Assembly (NCBI GenBank): GCA_943332855.1
Contig: CALQRA010000021.1
Coordinates: 1-35,161 of the forward strand
Reading direction: 5' to 3'
DNA: 35,161 nucleotides
From: Candidatus Kuenenia stuttgartensis
Lineage (GTDB): Bacteria; Planctomycetota; Planctomycetia; Pirellulales; UBA1268
In this document: positions 10,156 through 19,912 of the stretch, piece by piece
Numbering within the stretch: the stretch's first letter is position 1
How the letters are laid out: every line of letters begins with the position of its first letter
Made by a program: the position numbers and the translations under genes
The notes under the pieces: generated by a model
Told to the model about the DNA's origin: nothing
Seen by the model: the letters and a program-made list of their open reading frames with translations, nothing else
The model's database searches: none

Positions 10156-10878
10156 ATGGACCTGTGGCCCGCGATCGACCTCCGCGGGGGGCGCTGTGTC
10201 CGACTCCTCCAGGGGGACTACGACCGCGAGACGGTGTTTGCCGACGACCCGGTCGAGCAGGTGCGCCGGTTCGTCGATCAGGGAGCGCGGCGGCTCCATG
10301 TCGTCGATCTCGACGGCGCGAAGTCGGGGAGCCCGGTCCAGGCGGAGCTGATTGCCCGGATGGTGCGGGCGGCCGGCGTCCCCTGCCAACTCGGCGGGGG
10401 CATCCGCTCGCTCGACACCGCCCGCGCCTACGCCGACGCCGGCGTCTCACGACTCGTCGTGGGCAGCGTCGCCATCGAGCAGCCGGAGCTCCTCGCTGCG
10501 ATGGCCGCGGCGCTCCCCGGCAGGATCGTCCTTGGCCTCGACGCCCGCGACGGCCGTGTGGCCGTGCGGGGCTGGGTCGACACGAGCCCGCTGTTGGCGA
10601 TCGATGTCGCCAAGCGCAGCGAGCATCTCCCACTCGCCGGCGTCGTCTACACCGACATCGCCACCGACGGGATGCTCTCGGGGCCAAACCTCGTCGCCCT
10701 CGGGGAGATGGTGGAGGGGGTCCGGTTGCCGATCGTGGCGTCGGGGGGGATCGCCGTCGCCGACGATCTCCGCCGGGTGGCCGCGATCGGGGCGGAGGGC
10801 TGCATCGTCGGCCGGGCCCTCTACGATGGCGGGCTGACGCTTGCGGCCGCCCTGGCCGCGTGTGGCGAATCGGCCTGA
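10156..10878 (+). CDS. hisA: Phosphoribosylformimino-5-aminoimidazole carboxamide ribotide isomerase
   Basis: 240 aa beta/alpha barrel. HisA isomerises ProFAR to PRFAR, the substrate of HisH-HisF. The start [12 protein letters not shown] carries the catalytic acid/base D7 region. The second aspartate is D129 in [15 protein letters not shown], with T166 in [11 protein letters not shown] nearby. Phosphate-binding loops are GGGIR (80-84) and, near the C-terminus, ASGGIA. The start at 10156 was chosen because family members begin there; an upstream in-frame start would sit inside hisH and add unrelated sequence. It is probably in one operon with hisH. Confidence 0.96.
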   Translation: MDLWPAIDLRGGRCVRLLQGDYDRETVFADDPVEQVRRFVDQGARRLHVVDLDGAKSGSPVQAELIARMVRAAGVPCQLGGGIRSLDTARAYADAGVSRLVVGSVAIEQPELLAAMAAALPGRIVLGLDARDGRVAVRGWVDTSPLLAIDVAKRSEHLPLAGVVYTDIATDGMLSGPNLVALGEMVEGVRLPIVASGGIAVADDLRRVAAIGAEGCIVGRALYDGGLTLAAALAACGESA

Positions 10879-11063
10879 AATCCCCGCCGTCCCCCCTCCT
10901 TTCCCAGCCACCGGGGCCGCGGCCATGGCGGGGGTGAACCTGCCGAACAACCCTCAATTTCCGCAGGCTCCCGCGTCGAAGGGAACGGTGGCGCCGGTTC
11001 TGGGGGCGCCCCGGTTGGGTTCCCAGGTCCCGAGCCGGCTCCGTTGCCCGCCCGGCCGTCCCG

Positions 11064-11093
11064 TTGCCGAGCGGGCCGGCGGGGCCCTACGAT
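11064..11093 (+). promoter_or_regulatory. Candidate promoter of the serine acetyltransferase gene
   Basis: TTGCCG at 11064-11069, an 18-base spacer and TACGAT at 11088-11093, ending 8 bases before the ATG at 11102. No ribosome site is visible. The transcript would have a leader of 0-3 bases. The 223-base stretch between hisA and this gene shows nothing else clear. Confidence 0.4.
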
Positions 11094-11101
11094 CGAGTCC
11101 C

Positions 11102-12103
11102 ATGGCCACCGACGTCCGTATCAAGGAACAACTCCCGCAGCTCACCCGGCGGATCGTGCAGACGTATCAGGACGTTCCCACGATCCAGTACCTCGGGCAC
11201 TGCCCGCTGCCGAAGTACGAGACGATCATCGCCGCCTGCGAGGACCTCAAGGAGATCCTCTATCCAGGCTACCGGCGGCGCGAGAATCTCCATCTTGGCA
11301 ACGTCACCTACCACGTCGGCGACCTCATCGACGGTCTCCACGACAAGCTGACGACGCAGATCGGCCGGGCCCTGCGCCACAGCGTGGCGGCCCGGGCTCA
11401 GGCGGCCGTCCATGGCGCCGAGTTGCCGGCCGTCCCGGATGTCGTCCAAGAATGTGTCGACGCCGCCGACTTCGAGGCGCTCGGGCAGGCGAAGGCGGTT
11501 GAGTTCTTGGAAAAGATCCCCGACCTGCGGCGCGTGCTCGCCACGGACGTCCAGGCCGCCTATGACGGCGATCCGGCCGTCCGGACGCTCGACGAGGTGA
11601 TCTTCTGCTATCCCGGGCTCGAGGCGGTCACGATCCACCGTCTGGCCCACATCCTCCACCGCCTCGACGTGCCGCTCATTCCCCGGATGATGGCCGAGTG
11701 GGCCCATTCGCGCACCGGCATCGACATCCATCCAGGGGCAACGATCGGCGATCACTTCTTCATCGATCACGGCACCGGAGTCGTCATCGGCGAGACGTGC
11801 GAGATCGGCAGTCACGTCAAGCTCTATCAAGGCGTGACGCTCGGCGCGCTGTCATTCCAAACCGACAGCGACGGGCATCTCATCCGGGGGACGAAGCGCC
11901 ATCCGACGATCGAGGACAACGTCGTGATCTACGCCAACGCCACCGTCCTCGGTGGGGCAACGAGGATCGGCCGAGATTCCGTGATCGGCAGCAACGTCTG
12001 GCTGACGCGAAGCATCGATCCCCGAACGACGGTCGTCCTCGAGCGGCCGAAGCTCCGCATGCGCGGTGAGGTCCTCGCCCTCGAGCACGACTACCAGATC
12101 TGA
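11102..12103 (+). CDS. cysE: Serine O-acetyltransferase, long EpsC/SrpH-like form
   Basis: 333 aa. It acetylates serine with acetyl-CoA to O-acetylserine, the precursor of cysteine. The C-terminal third is a left-handed parallel beta helix of hexapeptide repeats: [19 protein letters not shown] from residue 208, with the catalytic His at about 223, then [11 protein letters not shown] and [18 protein letters not shown] helical serine acetyltransferase N-terminal domain precedes it. An extra N-terminal region of about 90 residues makes it longer than E. coli CysE (273 aa), as in some bacterial SrpH-like proteins. The start at 11102 fits the promoter-like element. A longer frame from 10841 overlaps hisA and looks non-coding. 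Confidence 0.93.
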   Translation: MATDVRIKEQLPQLTRRIVQTYQDVPTIQYLGHCPLPKYETIIAACEDLKEILYPGYRRRENLHLGNVTYHVGDLIDGLHDKLTTQIGRALRHSVAARAQAAVHGAELPAVPDVVQECVDAADFEALGQAKAVEFLEKIPDLRRVLATDVQAAYDGDPAVRTLDEVIFCYPGLEAVTIHRLAHILHRLDVPLIPRMMAEWAHSRTGIDIHPGATIGDHFFIDHGTGVVIGETCEIGSHVKLYQGVTLGALSFQTDSDGHLIRGTKRHPTIEDNVVIYANATVLGGATRIGRDSVIGSNVWLTRSIDPRTTVVLERPKLRMRGEVLALEHDYQI

Positions 12104-12128
12104 CGGATCTCGTTCGGCCCGTCAGGTC

Positions 12129-12140
12129 GGCCCGCGGGCC
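12129..12140. terminator. GGCCCGCGGGCC palindrome between convergent genes
   Basis: A perfect 12-bp GC palindrome lies in the 52-base gap between the convergent ends of cysE and the sulfatase gene. It could help stop transcription from both sides. No T-runs flank it, so support is weak. Confidence 0.3.
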
Positions 12141-12155
12141 CGCCGGCCGCGCTCG

Positions 12156-14045
12156 TCAGTCGATCCGCTCGAGCGTCACGCTCCGCAGGTCCATCACCGC
12201 GGCCGCCTTCTTTTCCAGAGGGGTCACCACGAGTCGTACGTTTCCGGCGGGAAGGTCGAGCGTGCCGACGGCCCGCGGCACGAAGCGTTGAAAGTGACCC
12301 GTCTCCTCGACGGTGAACTCGAGCCCCGAGACGCCGGTGTTCAACTCCACGATCGATCCCCCCTGCCCCGCCCCGCAGCCCTGGAGAACGGTGACCCGGT
12401 AGCGGCCCGGCTCGTCGAGCCGGAAATCCCACCATGCCCGGTCGGCGGCGTTCACCCAGTAGCCGAGCGTGTCCTTCTCGGGCTGCGGCTCGTAGCAGAG
12501 TTTCTCTCCGGCCACGGTCGCGTCTTTCGCCAATAGGCGGATGAAGCCGTTCCGTGTTGCCGGTGGGCCGGCAGCGGCGTCGTCCATCGCCTTCCGCCAC
12601 GCGGCAAGCGCCGCGACCATCTCGGCGGCCGTCGCTGCGGCAGGAAGCCTGGAGACATCGATCCCGGCATGGCAGGACTGCCAGGCGGCCGGGTCGAAGC
12701 GAGGGTTCGCCGTCATCCCCTGCGCAGAAACGCTGCGGCGCCAGGCTTCGAGCCGGCCGCGGAGGTCGGCCACTCGTCCCGGCTCGGCAGCCGAGCGGTC
12801 GGTCGTCTCGCCGACGTCGTCGCCGGTGTGAAAGAGCTCGAGCCGGCCGTCCTCGAGGTGTTCGACGAGCTTCCAGGGGCCGAGGCGGATCGCGCCGGCC
12901 GGCCGCCCCCCCTGGTTGGTGTAGTGGGGCTGGTGCCAGAAGAACGGGCGATCGTCGCCGGCAGATGGAGGGGCGGCGTCGGCGAGATCGCGGAAGTCGG
13001 CCGGCTGCGGTGCCGCGACCCCGGCTAGGCGGCAGATCGTCGGCACGAGGTCGCCGGTGGAGACCGGCGCCGTCACCACGCTCCCTGCCTCGGCCCCGCG
13101 GGGCCAGCGGACGATCAGCGGCACCCGCACGCCACCGTCGTAGAGGAATCCCTTGCCGGCCCGGAACGGGGCGTTGAATGTCGGCGGTGGATCCCCGATC
13201 TCCGGCCCATGGAGGCCGCCGTTGTCGGAGGTGAAGGCGACGAGCGTGGTGTCGGCGATGCCGGCCTCGTCGAGCGCCGTGAGGATCTTCCCCACCGCAT
13301 CGTCGAGCGCCGAAACAAGAGCGGCGTAGGTCGGATTGAACGCCGCGGCCTGCGCGGCGATCGCCGCCGCCGGGGCCGCGAGGGGAACGTGCGGCGAATC
13401 AAAGCCGACGACGAGCAGAAACGGCTCGTCGGGGTGGTCCCCGGCCTCGCCGGCGATGATCCGCACCGCGTCGGCGGCCTGCCGCTGCTCCCCCTTTGCC
13501 CCCTCCGGCGATTCAGGCCCGGGGTTGGCTCGCCCGCTGGCCGCCGTGGCAAAGCCCCGGTCGGTCGGCAGGGCCCCGGCGCCGCCGAGGTGCCACTTGC
13601 CGACGAAATGACTGCGGTACCCGGCCGGTGCCAACCGCTCGGCAAGCGTGGGGATCGCTGCCGGCAGCGCCTGTTCGATCACGGGGGGGAGGAGTTTGTG
13701 GCTCGCCCGGTCAGATCGGCCGGGGAGGAAGGTGGTGAGGTTGGCCCGGGCCGGATGGACGCCGGTGAGGAGGGCGACGCGCGAGGGGGAGCAGACGCTC
13801 GCCGCCGCCGTGGCAGTGGTGTACCGCGTCCCTGCGGCGGCGAGACGGTCGATCGCCGCGGTGACATGATCGGCCCGGCCGTAACAGCCAAGATCGTTGA
13901 TGCCCAGGTCATCGGCCACCAGCAGCACGATGTTCGGCGGTCGGTCGGGAGGTGCCGCAACGGAGACGACGGGCAAGGCCGCTGCCACGACGAGCGACGC
14001 GAGGATCAGCCCCCACCTTCGCCGGCACTCTGATCCTCGTTCCAT
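12156..14045 (-). CDS. Secreted type I sulfatase
   Basis: 629 aa. An N-terminal signal peptide (about 1-30) precedes the alkaline-phosphatase-fold sulfatase domain PNIVLLVADDLGINDLG, where D45/D46 are metal ligands. The sulfatase signature C85-SPSR (CxPSR) is present, so C85 should be converted to formylglycine by a formylglycine-generating or anaerobic maturase enzyme. VGKWHLGG and FTSDNGG supply further active-site residues. After about residue 500 an extra beta-rich module follows, probably carbohydrate- or ligand-binding, ending at LRSVTLERID. The start has GGGGAGGGG 3 bases upstream. It lies downstream of two amidohydrolase genes, separated by a tandem repeat. The likely substrate is a sulfated polysaccharide; which one cannot be told. 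Confidence 0.93.
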   Translation of the reverse strand: MERGSECRRRWGLILASLVVAAALPVVSVAAPPDRPPNIVLLVADDLGINDLGCYGRADHVTAAIDRLAAAGTRYTTATAAASVCSPSRVALLTGVHPARANLTTFLPGRSDRASHKLLPPVIEQALPAAIPTLAERLAPAGYRSHFVGKWHLGGAGALPTDRGFATAASGRANPGPESPEGAKGEQRQAADAVRIIAGEAGDHPDEPFLLVVGFDSPHVPLAAPAAAIAAQAAAFNPTYAALVSALDDAVGKILTALDEAGIADTTLVAFTSDNGGLHGPEIGDPPPTFNAPFRAGKGFLYDGGVRVPLIVRWPRGAEAGSVVTAPVSTGDLVPTICRLAGVAAPQPADFRDLADAAPPSAGDDRPFFWHQPHYTNQGGRPAGAIRLGPWKLVEHLEDGRLELFHTGDDVGETTDRSAAEPGRVADLRGRLEAWRRSVSAQGMTANPRFDPAAWQSCHAGIDVSRLPAAATAAEMVAALAAWRKAMDDAAAGPPATRNGFIRLLAKDATVAGEKLCYEPQPEKDTLGYWVNAADRAWWDFRLDEPGRYRVTVLQGCGAGQGGSIVELNTGVSGLEFTVEETGHFQRFVPRAVGTLDLPAGNVRLVVTPLEKKAAAVMDLRSVTLERID

Positions 14046-14074
14046 CGTCCCCTCCCCTCGGCTGGAGCGTCATA

Positions 14075-14156
14075 CCCTGTCAAAGCGGATTCCCTGCCAA
14101 AGCGGATTCCCTGCCAGAGCGGATTCCCTGCCAGAGCGGATTCCCTGCCAAAGCGG
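14075..14156 (-). repeat. 17-bp tandem repeat, about 4.8 copies
   Basis: Units start at 14075, 14092, 14109, 14126 and 14143 (last one cut). On the minus strand a full unit contains TGGCAGGGAATCCGCT. The copies differ only by A/G or C/T at one or two sites. The array fills the gap between the end of the second amidohydrolase and the sulfatase start on the minus strand. In four units GG and GC are 10 bases apart, the spacing of sigma54 -24/-12 promoters, but the TT of the -12 box is CC. Confidence 0.9.
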
Positions 14157-14166
14157 CCCGCGATGG

Positions 14167-15417
14167 TCAGCGCGGTTGATCCGCAACCACGGCCCCGTCG
14201 ATGACCACGCCGGTGCAGTGTGTCGTGTATTCGAACGGATCACCATCGAAGAGCGCTAAGTCGGCATCCTTGCCCGGTTCGAGGGAGCCGATGCGGTCGG
14301 CGACTCCGAGGATCCGCGCCGCGTCGATCGTGATCGTCGCGAGCGCTTCCGGGATCGTGAGTCCGTTGGCCGAGGCCACGCCGGCCTCGAAGAGGACGAC
14401 CCGCGTCTTGGGGACATAGCTCTCGTAGCCGCTTTGCAGCGCCACCGGAATCCCGGCCTTCCGCAGCGTGGCGGCAGTCTCGAAGCTGGCGTTCTCCGTC
14501 TCGCCACTCCCGGCGCGCTTCATCGTCGGGTGGAGGATGACCGGTACCCCGGCTGCGCGGATGCGGTCGACGAGGAGGTGCGATTCCGCGGCGGAATCGA
14601 GGACAATCCTGATCCCGAACTCCTCCGCCACCCGCAGCGCCGCTTCGATGTCGGTGGCCCGGTCGGCGGTCACCAGAAGCGGCCACTCCCCCGCGACGAT
14701 CCGCGCGAGGGCTTCCAGACGCAGATCGGGCGCCGGGCGTTTCTCGGGATCGGGGTCGGCCTGCTTCCGGCGGTATTCCACCCCCTTGGCCAGTTCGGTT
14801 CGCAGCATGGCAACCGACTTCGCCCGCGTGCCCGGGGCCTTCTTCTCCCCCTGGGCGCGCCCGGCGTCCCCGAGCGTCACGGCGACCATCGCGGTCGGCT
14901 TGAGCACGCCCGCAGTCGCTGCCGTCTTCACCACCATCGTCTGGCCGGAGACGAGTGTCCCGGGCGCATGGCCGGTGTGGAGGGTGGTGACGCCGAAGCC
15001 ACGGACCCATTCAACGAGCCGCTCGCGCGAGTTGTAGGCGTCGAACGCCCGCAATTCCGGCTGGACCGGCTCCGAGGCGTCGAGTTGGTCCTGGTCCTGA
15101 TCCTGGTTGAGATACCCCGACAGGCCGACGACACAGTGGGCATCGATGAGCCCGGGGGTGACAACCGCGGCCTCAAGAACTCGGGCGTCGGCGGGGACGG
15201 CCACCGTGGCCGCCGGCCCGACGGCGACGATCCGGCCATCGGTGACCACCACGACGCCATCGGGGATCGGGTCGCCGGCCATGGTGTGGATGATACGGCC
15301 GCGGATGGCGAGGGTTTCACCGGCAGCCGTGGCGGAGCCGGCGGCGAGTGCGACCAGCGCCACGGCTAGGCCGAAAGCCAAGGAGCGGATCGTCGATCGA
15401 AGGGGCCGGTCGCTCAT
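14167..15417 (-). CDS. Amidohydrolase-family paralogue lacking metal ligands
   Basis: 416 aa with a signal peptide (about 1-32). The fold is that of the imidazolonepropionase/dihydroorotase-like amidohydrolases: a beta domain with GRIVAVGPAATVAVP, then PGLIDAH, and at the end GSLEPGKDADLALFDGDP. It shares PGTLVSGQT with the gene upstream. However, the HxH motif reads H94-C-V, and the places of the later His and Asp ligands read LVTADR, VLDSAAE and LQSGYES. It is therefore probably not a metallo-hydrolase and may be a structural partner of its active neighbour. The start at 15417 gives an ATGA overlap with the upstream gene; an earlier ATG at 15438 is possible. Position 105-111 has a short DQ repeat. 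Confidence 0.88.
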   Translation of the reverse strand: MSDRPLRSTIRSLAFGLAVALVALAAGSATAAGETLAIRGRIIHTMAGDPIPDGVVVVTDGRIVAVGPAATVAVPADARVLEAAVVTPGLIDAHCVVGLSGYLNQDQDQDQLDASEPVQPELRAFDAYNSRERLVEWVRGFGVTTLHTGHAPGTLVSGQTMVVKTAATAGVLKPTAMVAVTLGDAGRAQGEKKAPGTRAKSVAMLRTELAKGVEYRRKQADPDPEKRPAPDLRLEALARIVAGEWPLLVTADRATDIEAALRVAEEFGIRIVLDSAAESHLLVDRIRAAGVPVILHPTMKRAGSGETENASFETAATLRKAGIPVALQSGYESYVPKTRVVLFEAGVASANGLTIPEALATITIDAARILGVADRIGSLEPGKDADLALFDGDPFEYTTHCTGVVIDGAVVADQPR

Positions 15418-16832
15418 TTGGTCGGCCCCGCGCAGCACATCTCCGCTTCCTGGTCGCGCCCGGCACCATACCCACCGACGGCGAAGAGGCGGTCTTCGGG
15501 ATCGTCGCGATCAAACACCTTCCTCCCCTCGACCCAGGTCTGGAGGACCTTCGTGCGAACCGAGAACGGGTCGCCGGAAAGGATGACCAAGTCGGCGTCC
15601 TTGCCCGGCTCGAGCGAGCCGACGCGGGCGTCGAGATCGAGCATCCGCGCCCCGGCGATGGTCAATGCCTCGAGCGCCTTCTCACGCGACATCCCCGCCC
15701 GTACCGCGAGCGCCGCGGAGCGGAGGAAGAGACGCGAATCGGTGACCGGATCGTCGGTGTGGAAGGCACAGGGCACCCCGGCCGCCTCGAGCACCGCCCC
15801 GGTGGCCAGCGACATGTCCATCGCCTCAATCTTCCCGCCGGGGCTGTCGATGACGATCACCGAACAGGGGACACCGGCCCGGGCCAAGTCTCCCGGCACC
15901 TTCCAGGCCTCGCTGACATGGTGGAGCACGACCCGGAAGCCGAACTCCTCGCGCAGTCGCAGCACCGTGAGGATGTCGTCGGCCCGGTGGGTGTGGTGAT
16001 GGACGATGCGCCGCCCTTCCAGGCATTCGACGAGCGATTCGAGTTCGAGATCGCGCGCGGGGCGCTTCGTGACGTCTGCGTCGGCGAGTTTCCGCTGGTA
16101 TTCGCGGGCGGCGGTGAACTTCTGCCGAACGATCGCCGCCGATTTGCCGCGGGTGCCGGGAAACGGCGGATCGCGCTGGGAGTTCGTTCCGTTGGCCATC
16201 TTCAGACCGACCAGCGCGTTCCCCGCGGCATCGCGTTGGAGCAAGGCATCCATCGTGTCGACCCGGCGGAGCTTGACGTAGACCGTCTGCCCGGAGACGA
16301 GGAGCCCGGAGCCGGGCATGATGTTGAGCGTCGTCAGGCCGCCCGCCCGTGCCTTGCGGAACCCGGAGTCACGGGGATTGATCGAGTCGAGGATCCGCAC
16401 GTCGGGCTGAACGGGGCCGCTTGAGTCGCCACCGCTACCGCCGCCGATGTGACTGTGGGTGTCGACGAGCCCCGGAATCAGCACCTTCCCCGTGACATCG
16501 ATCCGCTCGGCCCCCTCCGGCACGGCCGTCGTTGCCGCCGGCCCGACGGCGACGATCCGTCCGCCCGTGACGACGACCGTCCCTACCGGGATCGGCGCGG
16601 AGGCAACCGGCATCACCATCCCGCCGACAAACGCCACCGTCGGCTCGGCAGAGGCCGCCGCGGCCCACGGCGCGAGGGCGGCTAGCACGATCGCGAGCCT
16701 GGCGAGTGGGTGAGAGTTGCCCGGTCGGGGAGAACAGACGGCCCCGCCAGCCGATCGGCAAGGGGCAGCAGAAGGCTCGCTCAGGGTCGGCCCGCTCGAC
16801 GGGGCCTCGAGTCTGGGCCACGTCGTCGGCAT
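15414..16832 (-). CDS. Secreted metal-dependent amidohydrolase
   Basis: 472 aa from the ATG at 16832. A hydrophobic export segment (about 43-62) ends in AAASA, after an unusually long 42-residue N-region. The amidohydrolase superfamily barrel has the metal motif DTHSH (124-128), HHHTHR (278-283), VVLHHVSE (301-308) and HTDDP (358-362), so the ligand set appears complete. GSLEPGKDADLVILSGDP closes the domain. The substrate is unknown; the superfamily cleaves C-N bonds in cyclic amides, peptides and imidazolones. The start lies 4 bases after the atpC stop, suggesting cotranscription with the ATP synthase genes. The paralogue downstream overlaps by ATGA. A longer frame running into atpC antisense sense was rejected because its added residues resemble no export signal. 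Confidence 0.9.
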   Translation of the reverse strand: MPTTWPRLEAPSSGPTLSEPSAAPCRSAGGAVCSPRPGNSHPLARLAIVLAALAPWAAAASAEPTVAFVGGMVMPVASAPIPVGTVVVTGGRIVAVGPAATTAVPEGAERIDVTGKVLIPGLVDTHSHIGGGSGGDSSGPVQPDVRILDSINPRDSGFRKARAGGLTTLNIMPGSGLLVSGQTVYVKLRRVDTMDALLQRDAAGNALVGLKMANGTNSQRDPPFPGTRGKSAAIVRQKFTAAREYQRKLADADVTKRPARDLELESLVECLEGRRIVHHHTHRADDILTVLRLREEFGFRVVLHHVSEAWKVPGDLARAGVPCSVIVIDSPGGKIEAMDMSLATGAVLEAAGVPCAFHTDDPVTDSRLFLRSAALAVRAGMSREKALEALTIAGARMLDLDARVGSLEPGKDADLVILSGDPFSVRTKVLQTWVEGRKVFDRDDPEDRLFAVGGYGAGRDQEAEMCCAGPTK

Positions 16833-16836
16833 CGGC

Positions 16837-17274
16837 TCAACCCTTCCGTTCGGCGGCCCGGAGGAGGGCTCGGGCCGCTTCCTCGCTCCGCATCCGAACC
16901 GTGATCGCCTCATCCCCGTGCGACGGGGCAGCTTTGAGCTTCTCGAGATCAGACCGGGCCGCCGCGGCATCGAGCTTCTCGGCAGGGATCGATCGTTGCG
17001 TGATGATCGTCACCTCGTCGTGACCGACCTCGACAAAGCCCCCTTCGATGAACGTCCTTCGCAGGGCCCCGCTGGCGCCACCACGCTCCCCCGTGATCCG
17101 CACCTCGCCGGCGCCGAGGCGGCCGACAAACGGGGCATGCCCACGGCCGATTCCGCGCTGGCCGTCGAACAGCGGCACCGAGATGAACTCGGCCCGGGTG
17201 TCGAGCACGGTCGACTCGGGGGTCGTGATCACGCAGCGGACGCCGGTCTCGCCACCACGCTTCGATTCAGCCAT
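16837..17274 (-). CDS. atpC: ATP synthase F1 subunit epsilon
   Basis: 145 aa. The N-terminal beta sandwich (about 10-100) has the conserved VPLFDGQRGIGRGHAPFVG segment and FIEGGFVEVGHDEVTIIT; two C-terminal helices follow (104-145). Epsilon links the gamma rotor to the c-ring and can inhibit ATP hydrolysis through its C-terminal helices. It follows atpD by 71 bases and is the last canonical ATP synthase gene. The next gene begins 4 bases after its stop. Confidence 0.94.
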   Translation of the reverse strand: MAESKRGGETGVRCVITTPESTVLDTRAEFISVPLFDGQRGIGRGHAPFVGRLGAGEVRITGERGGASGALRRTFIEGGFVEVGHDEVTIITQRSIPAEKLDAAAARSDLEKLKAAPSHGDEAITVRMRSEEAARALLRAAERKG

Positions 17275-17345
17275 CGCGTCAGTCCTGCTGGGATTTCACG
17301 GGGAGCCTGGAAGTTGCCGAGCGGCCGTGCCGGTCGGGGAGGGAA

Positions 17346-18827
<1,482 letters not shown>

Positions 18828-18928
18828 TTAGGAACCGTGTGTCCGGAGGTGTCCGGGAATGTGGTTGGCTGGAGACTTGTTGGCTGGTTGGTGTGTTGGG
18901 CGTGAGAGGGGCGGTGCCGGGGAGGCGG

Positions 18929-19861
18929 TCACTTCTTGAGCGCCTCGACGCCGCCGAGGATCTCCATGATTTCGCCGGTGATCTGCGACTGACGGGCGCG
19001 GTTGTAACGCCGCGAGAGATCCTTGATCAGCCCGCCGGCATTCTCGCTGGCCGCCTTCATCGCCACCATCCGCGCCACCTGTTCGCTGACGGCGGAATCG
19101 AGGAAGCACTTGAACAGCCGGGCCATGAAGCTGGCCGGGAGGAGCTCCTCGAGGATGCTCTGGGCCGAGGGATAAAAGTCGTAGTCGTCGCTGGCGAGTC
19201 CGCCGGCAGCGGCCTTGGCGGCGGCCGCCCGGGAAGACTCCGAGGGCGCTTCCGGAGCTTTCAGGGGGAGGAGCATCTCCGTCACAGTCGCCTGGCGGGC
19301 GATGCTGTCGAAGCGGGTGTAGACGACGTCGAGCCGATCGATCCTCCCCTCCGAATACTCCTCGAGGTAGGCGCGGCCGATCGGGGCCACCTGATCGAAC
19401 TCCGGCTTGTCCTCGAATTGGAGATACCGCTCGTCGATCTCGACACCGCGGAACTTGAGCGCCGAGATCCCCCGCTTCCCAGACACGGCCGTGTGCAATC
19501 CCACCTTCTCGCTCCGCCATTGGCCCAAGATCGCCTGCGCCTGACGGACGACGTTGGAGTTGTAGCCTCCGCACAGCCCGCGGTTGCCGGTGAGGATAAG
19601 CACCGCCGTGCGCTTCGTCGGACGGACCTCGAGGAGCGGATGGGAGAAGCCGAGCGTCGAGCCGGCGTCATCGCCACCGGCGGTGGCCGCCGCGATGTTC
19701 TCGAGGATCTTGGCCAAGCGGAGCGTGTAGTCGCGTGAGGCGACGGAGCGATCCATCGCCTTCTTAAATCGGGCGGTGGCGATCAGCTCCATCGTCCGCG
19801 TGATCTTGCGGATGTTCTTCACCGACTTTCGCCGGCGGTCGAGTGCCCTAGCCTTGGCCAT
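18929..19861 (-). CDS. atpG: ATP synthase F1 subunit gamma
   Basis: 310 aa, somewhat longer than the common 285-295. The central rotor shaft. N-terminal coiled coil MAKARALDRRRKSVKNIRKITRTM (first 24 residues, with conserved ITRTMELIA), the Rossmann-like middle with LTGNRGLCGGYN (90-101), and the C-terminal helix AMKAASENAGGLI and RRYNRARQSQITGEI (284-298). An Ala/Ser-rich segment at about 200-225 accounts for the extra length, before the YPSAQSILEELLP segment. It lies 51 bases after atpA. Confidence 0.96.
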   Translation of the reverse strand: MAKARALDRRRKSVKNIRKITRTMELIATARFKKAMDRSVASRDYTLRLAKILENIAAATAGGDDAGSTLGFSHPLLEVRPTKRTAVLILTGNRGLCGGYNSNVVRQAQAILGQWRSEKVGLHTAVSGKRGISALKFRGVEIDERYLQFEDKPEFDQVAPIGRAYLEEYSEGRIDRLDVVYTRFDSIARQATVTEMLLPLKAPEAPSESSRAAAAKAAAGGLASDDYDFYPSAQSILEELLPASFMARLFKCFLDSAVSEQVARMVAMKAASENAGGLIKDLSRRYNRARQSQITGEIMEILGGVEALKK

Positions 19862-19912
19862 GAGTTTGGTCCTGTGATTCTTGCGCTCAAGCGCGTGCCG
19901 AGGTAACGGGGG

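Noticed and set aside
8556..10157. Minus-strand open frame of 533 codons
   Set aside because: Antisense to the lipoprotein gene and hisH, both with clear domains.
10841..11101. N-terminal extension of the serine acetyltransferase
   Set aside because: It overlaps hisA and is Pro/Arg/Ala-rich; the start at 11102 fits both the family and the promoter-like element.
14075..14156. CRISPR or coding repeat
   Set aside because: Period of 17 bases without spacers and not a multiple of three; it lies between two well-defined genes.
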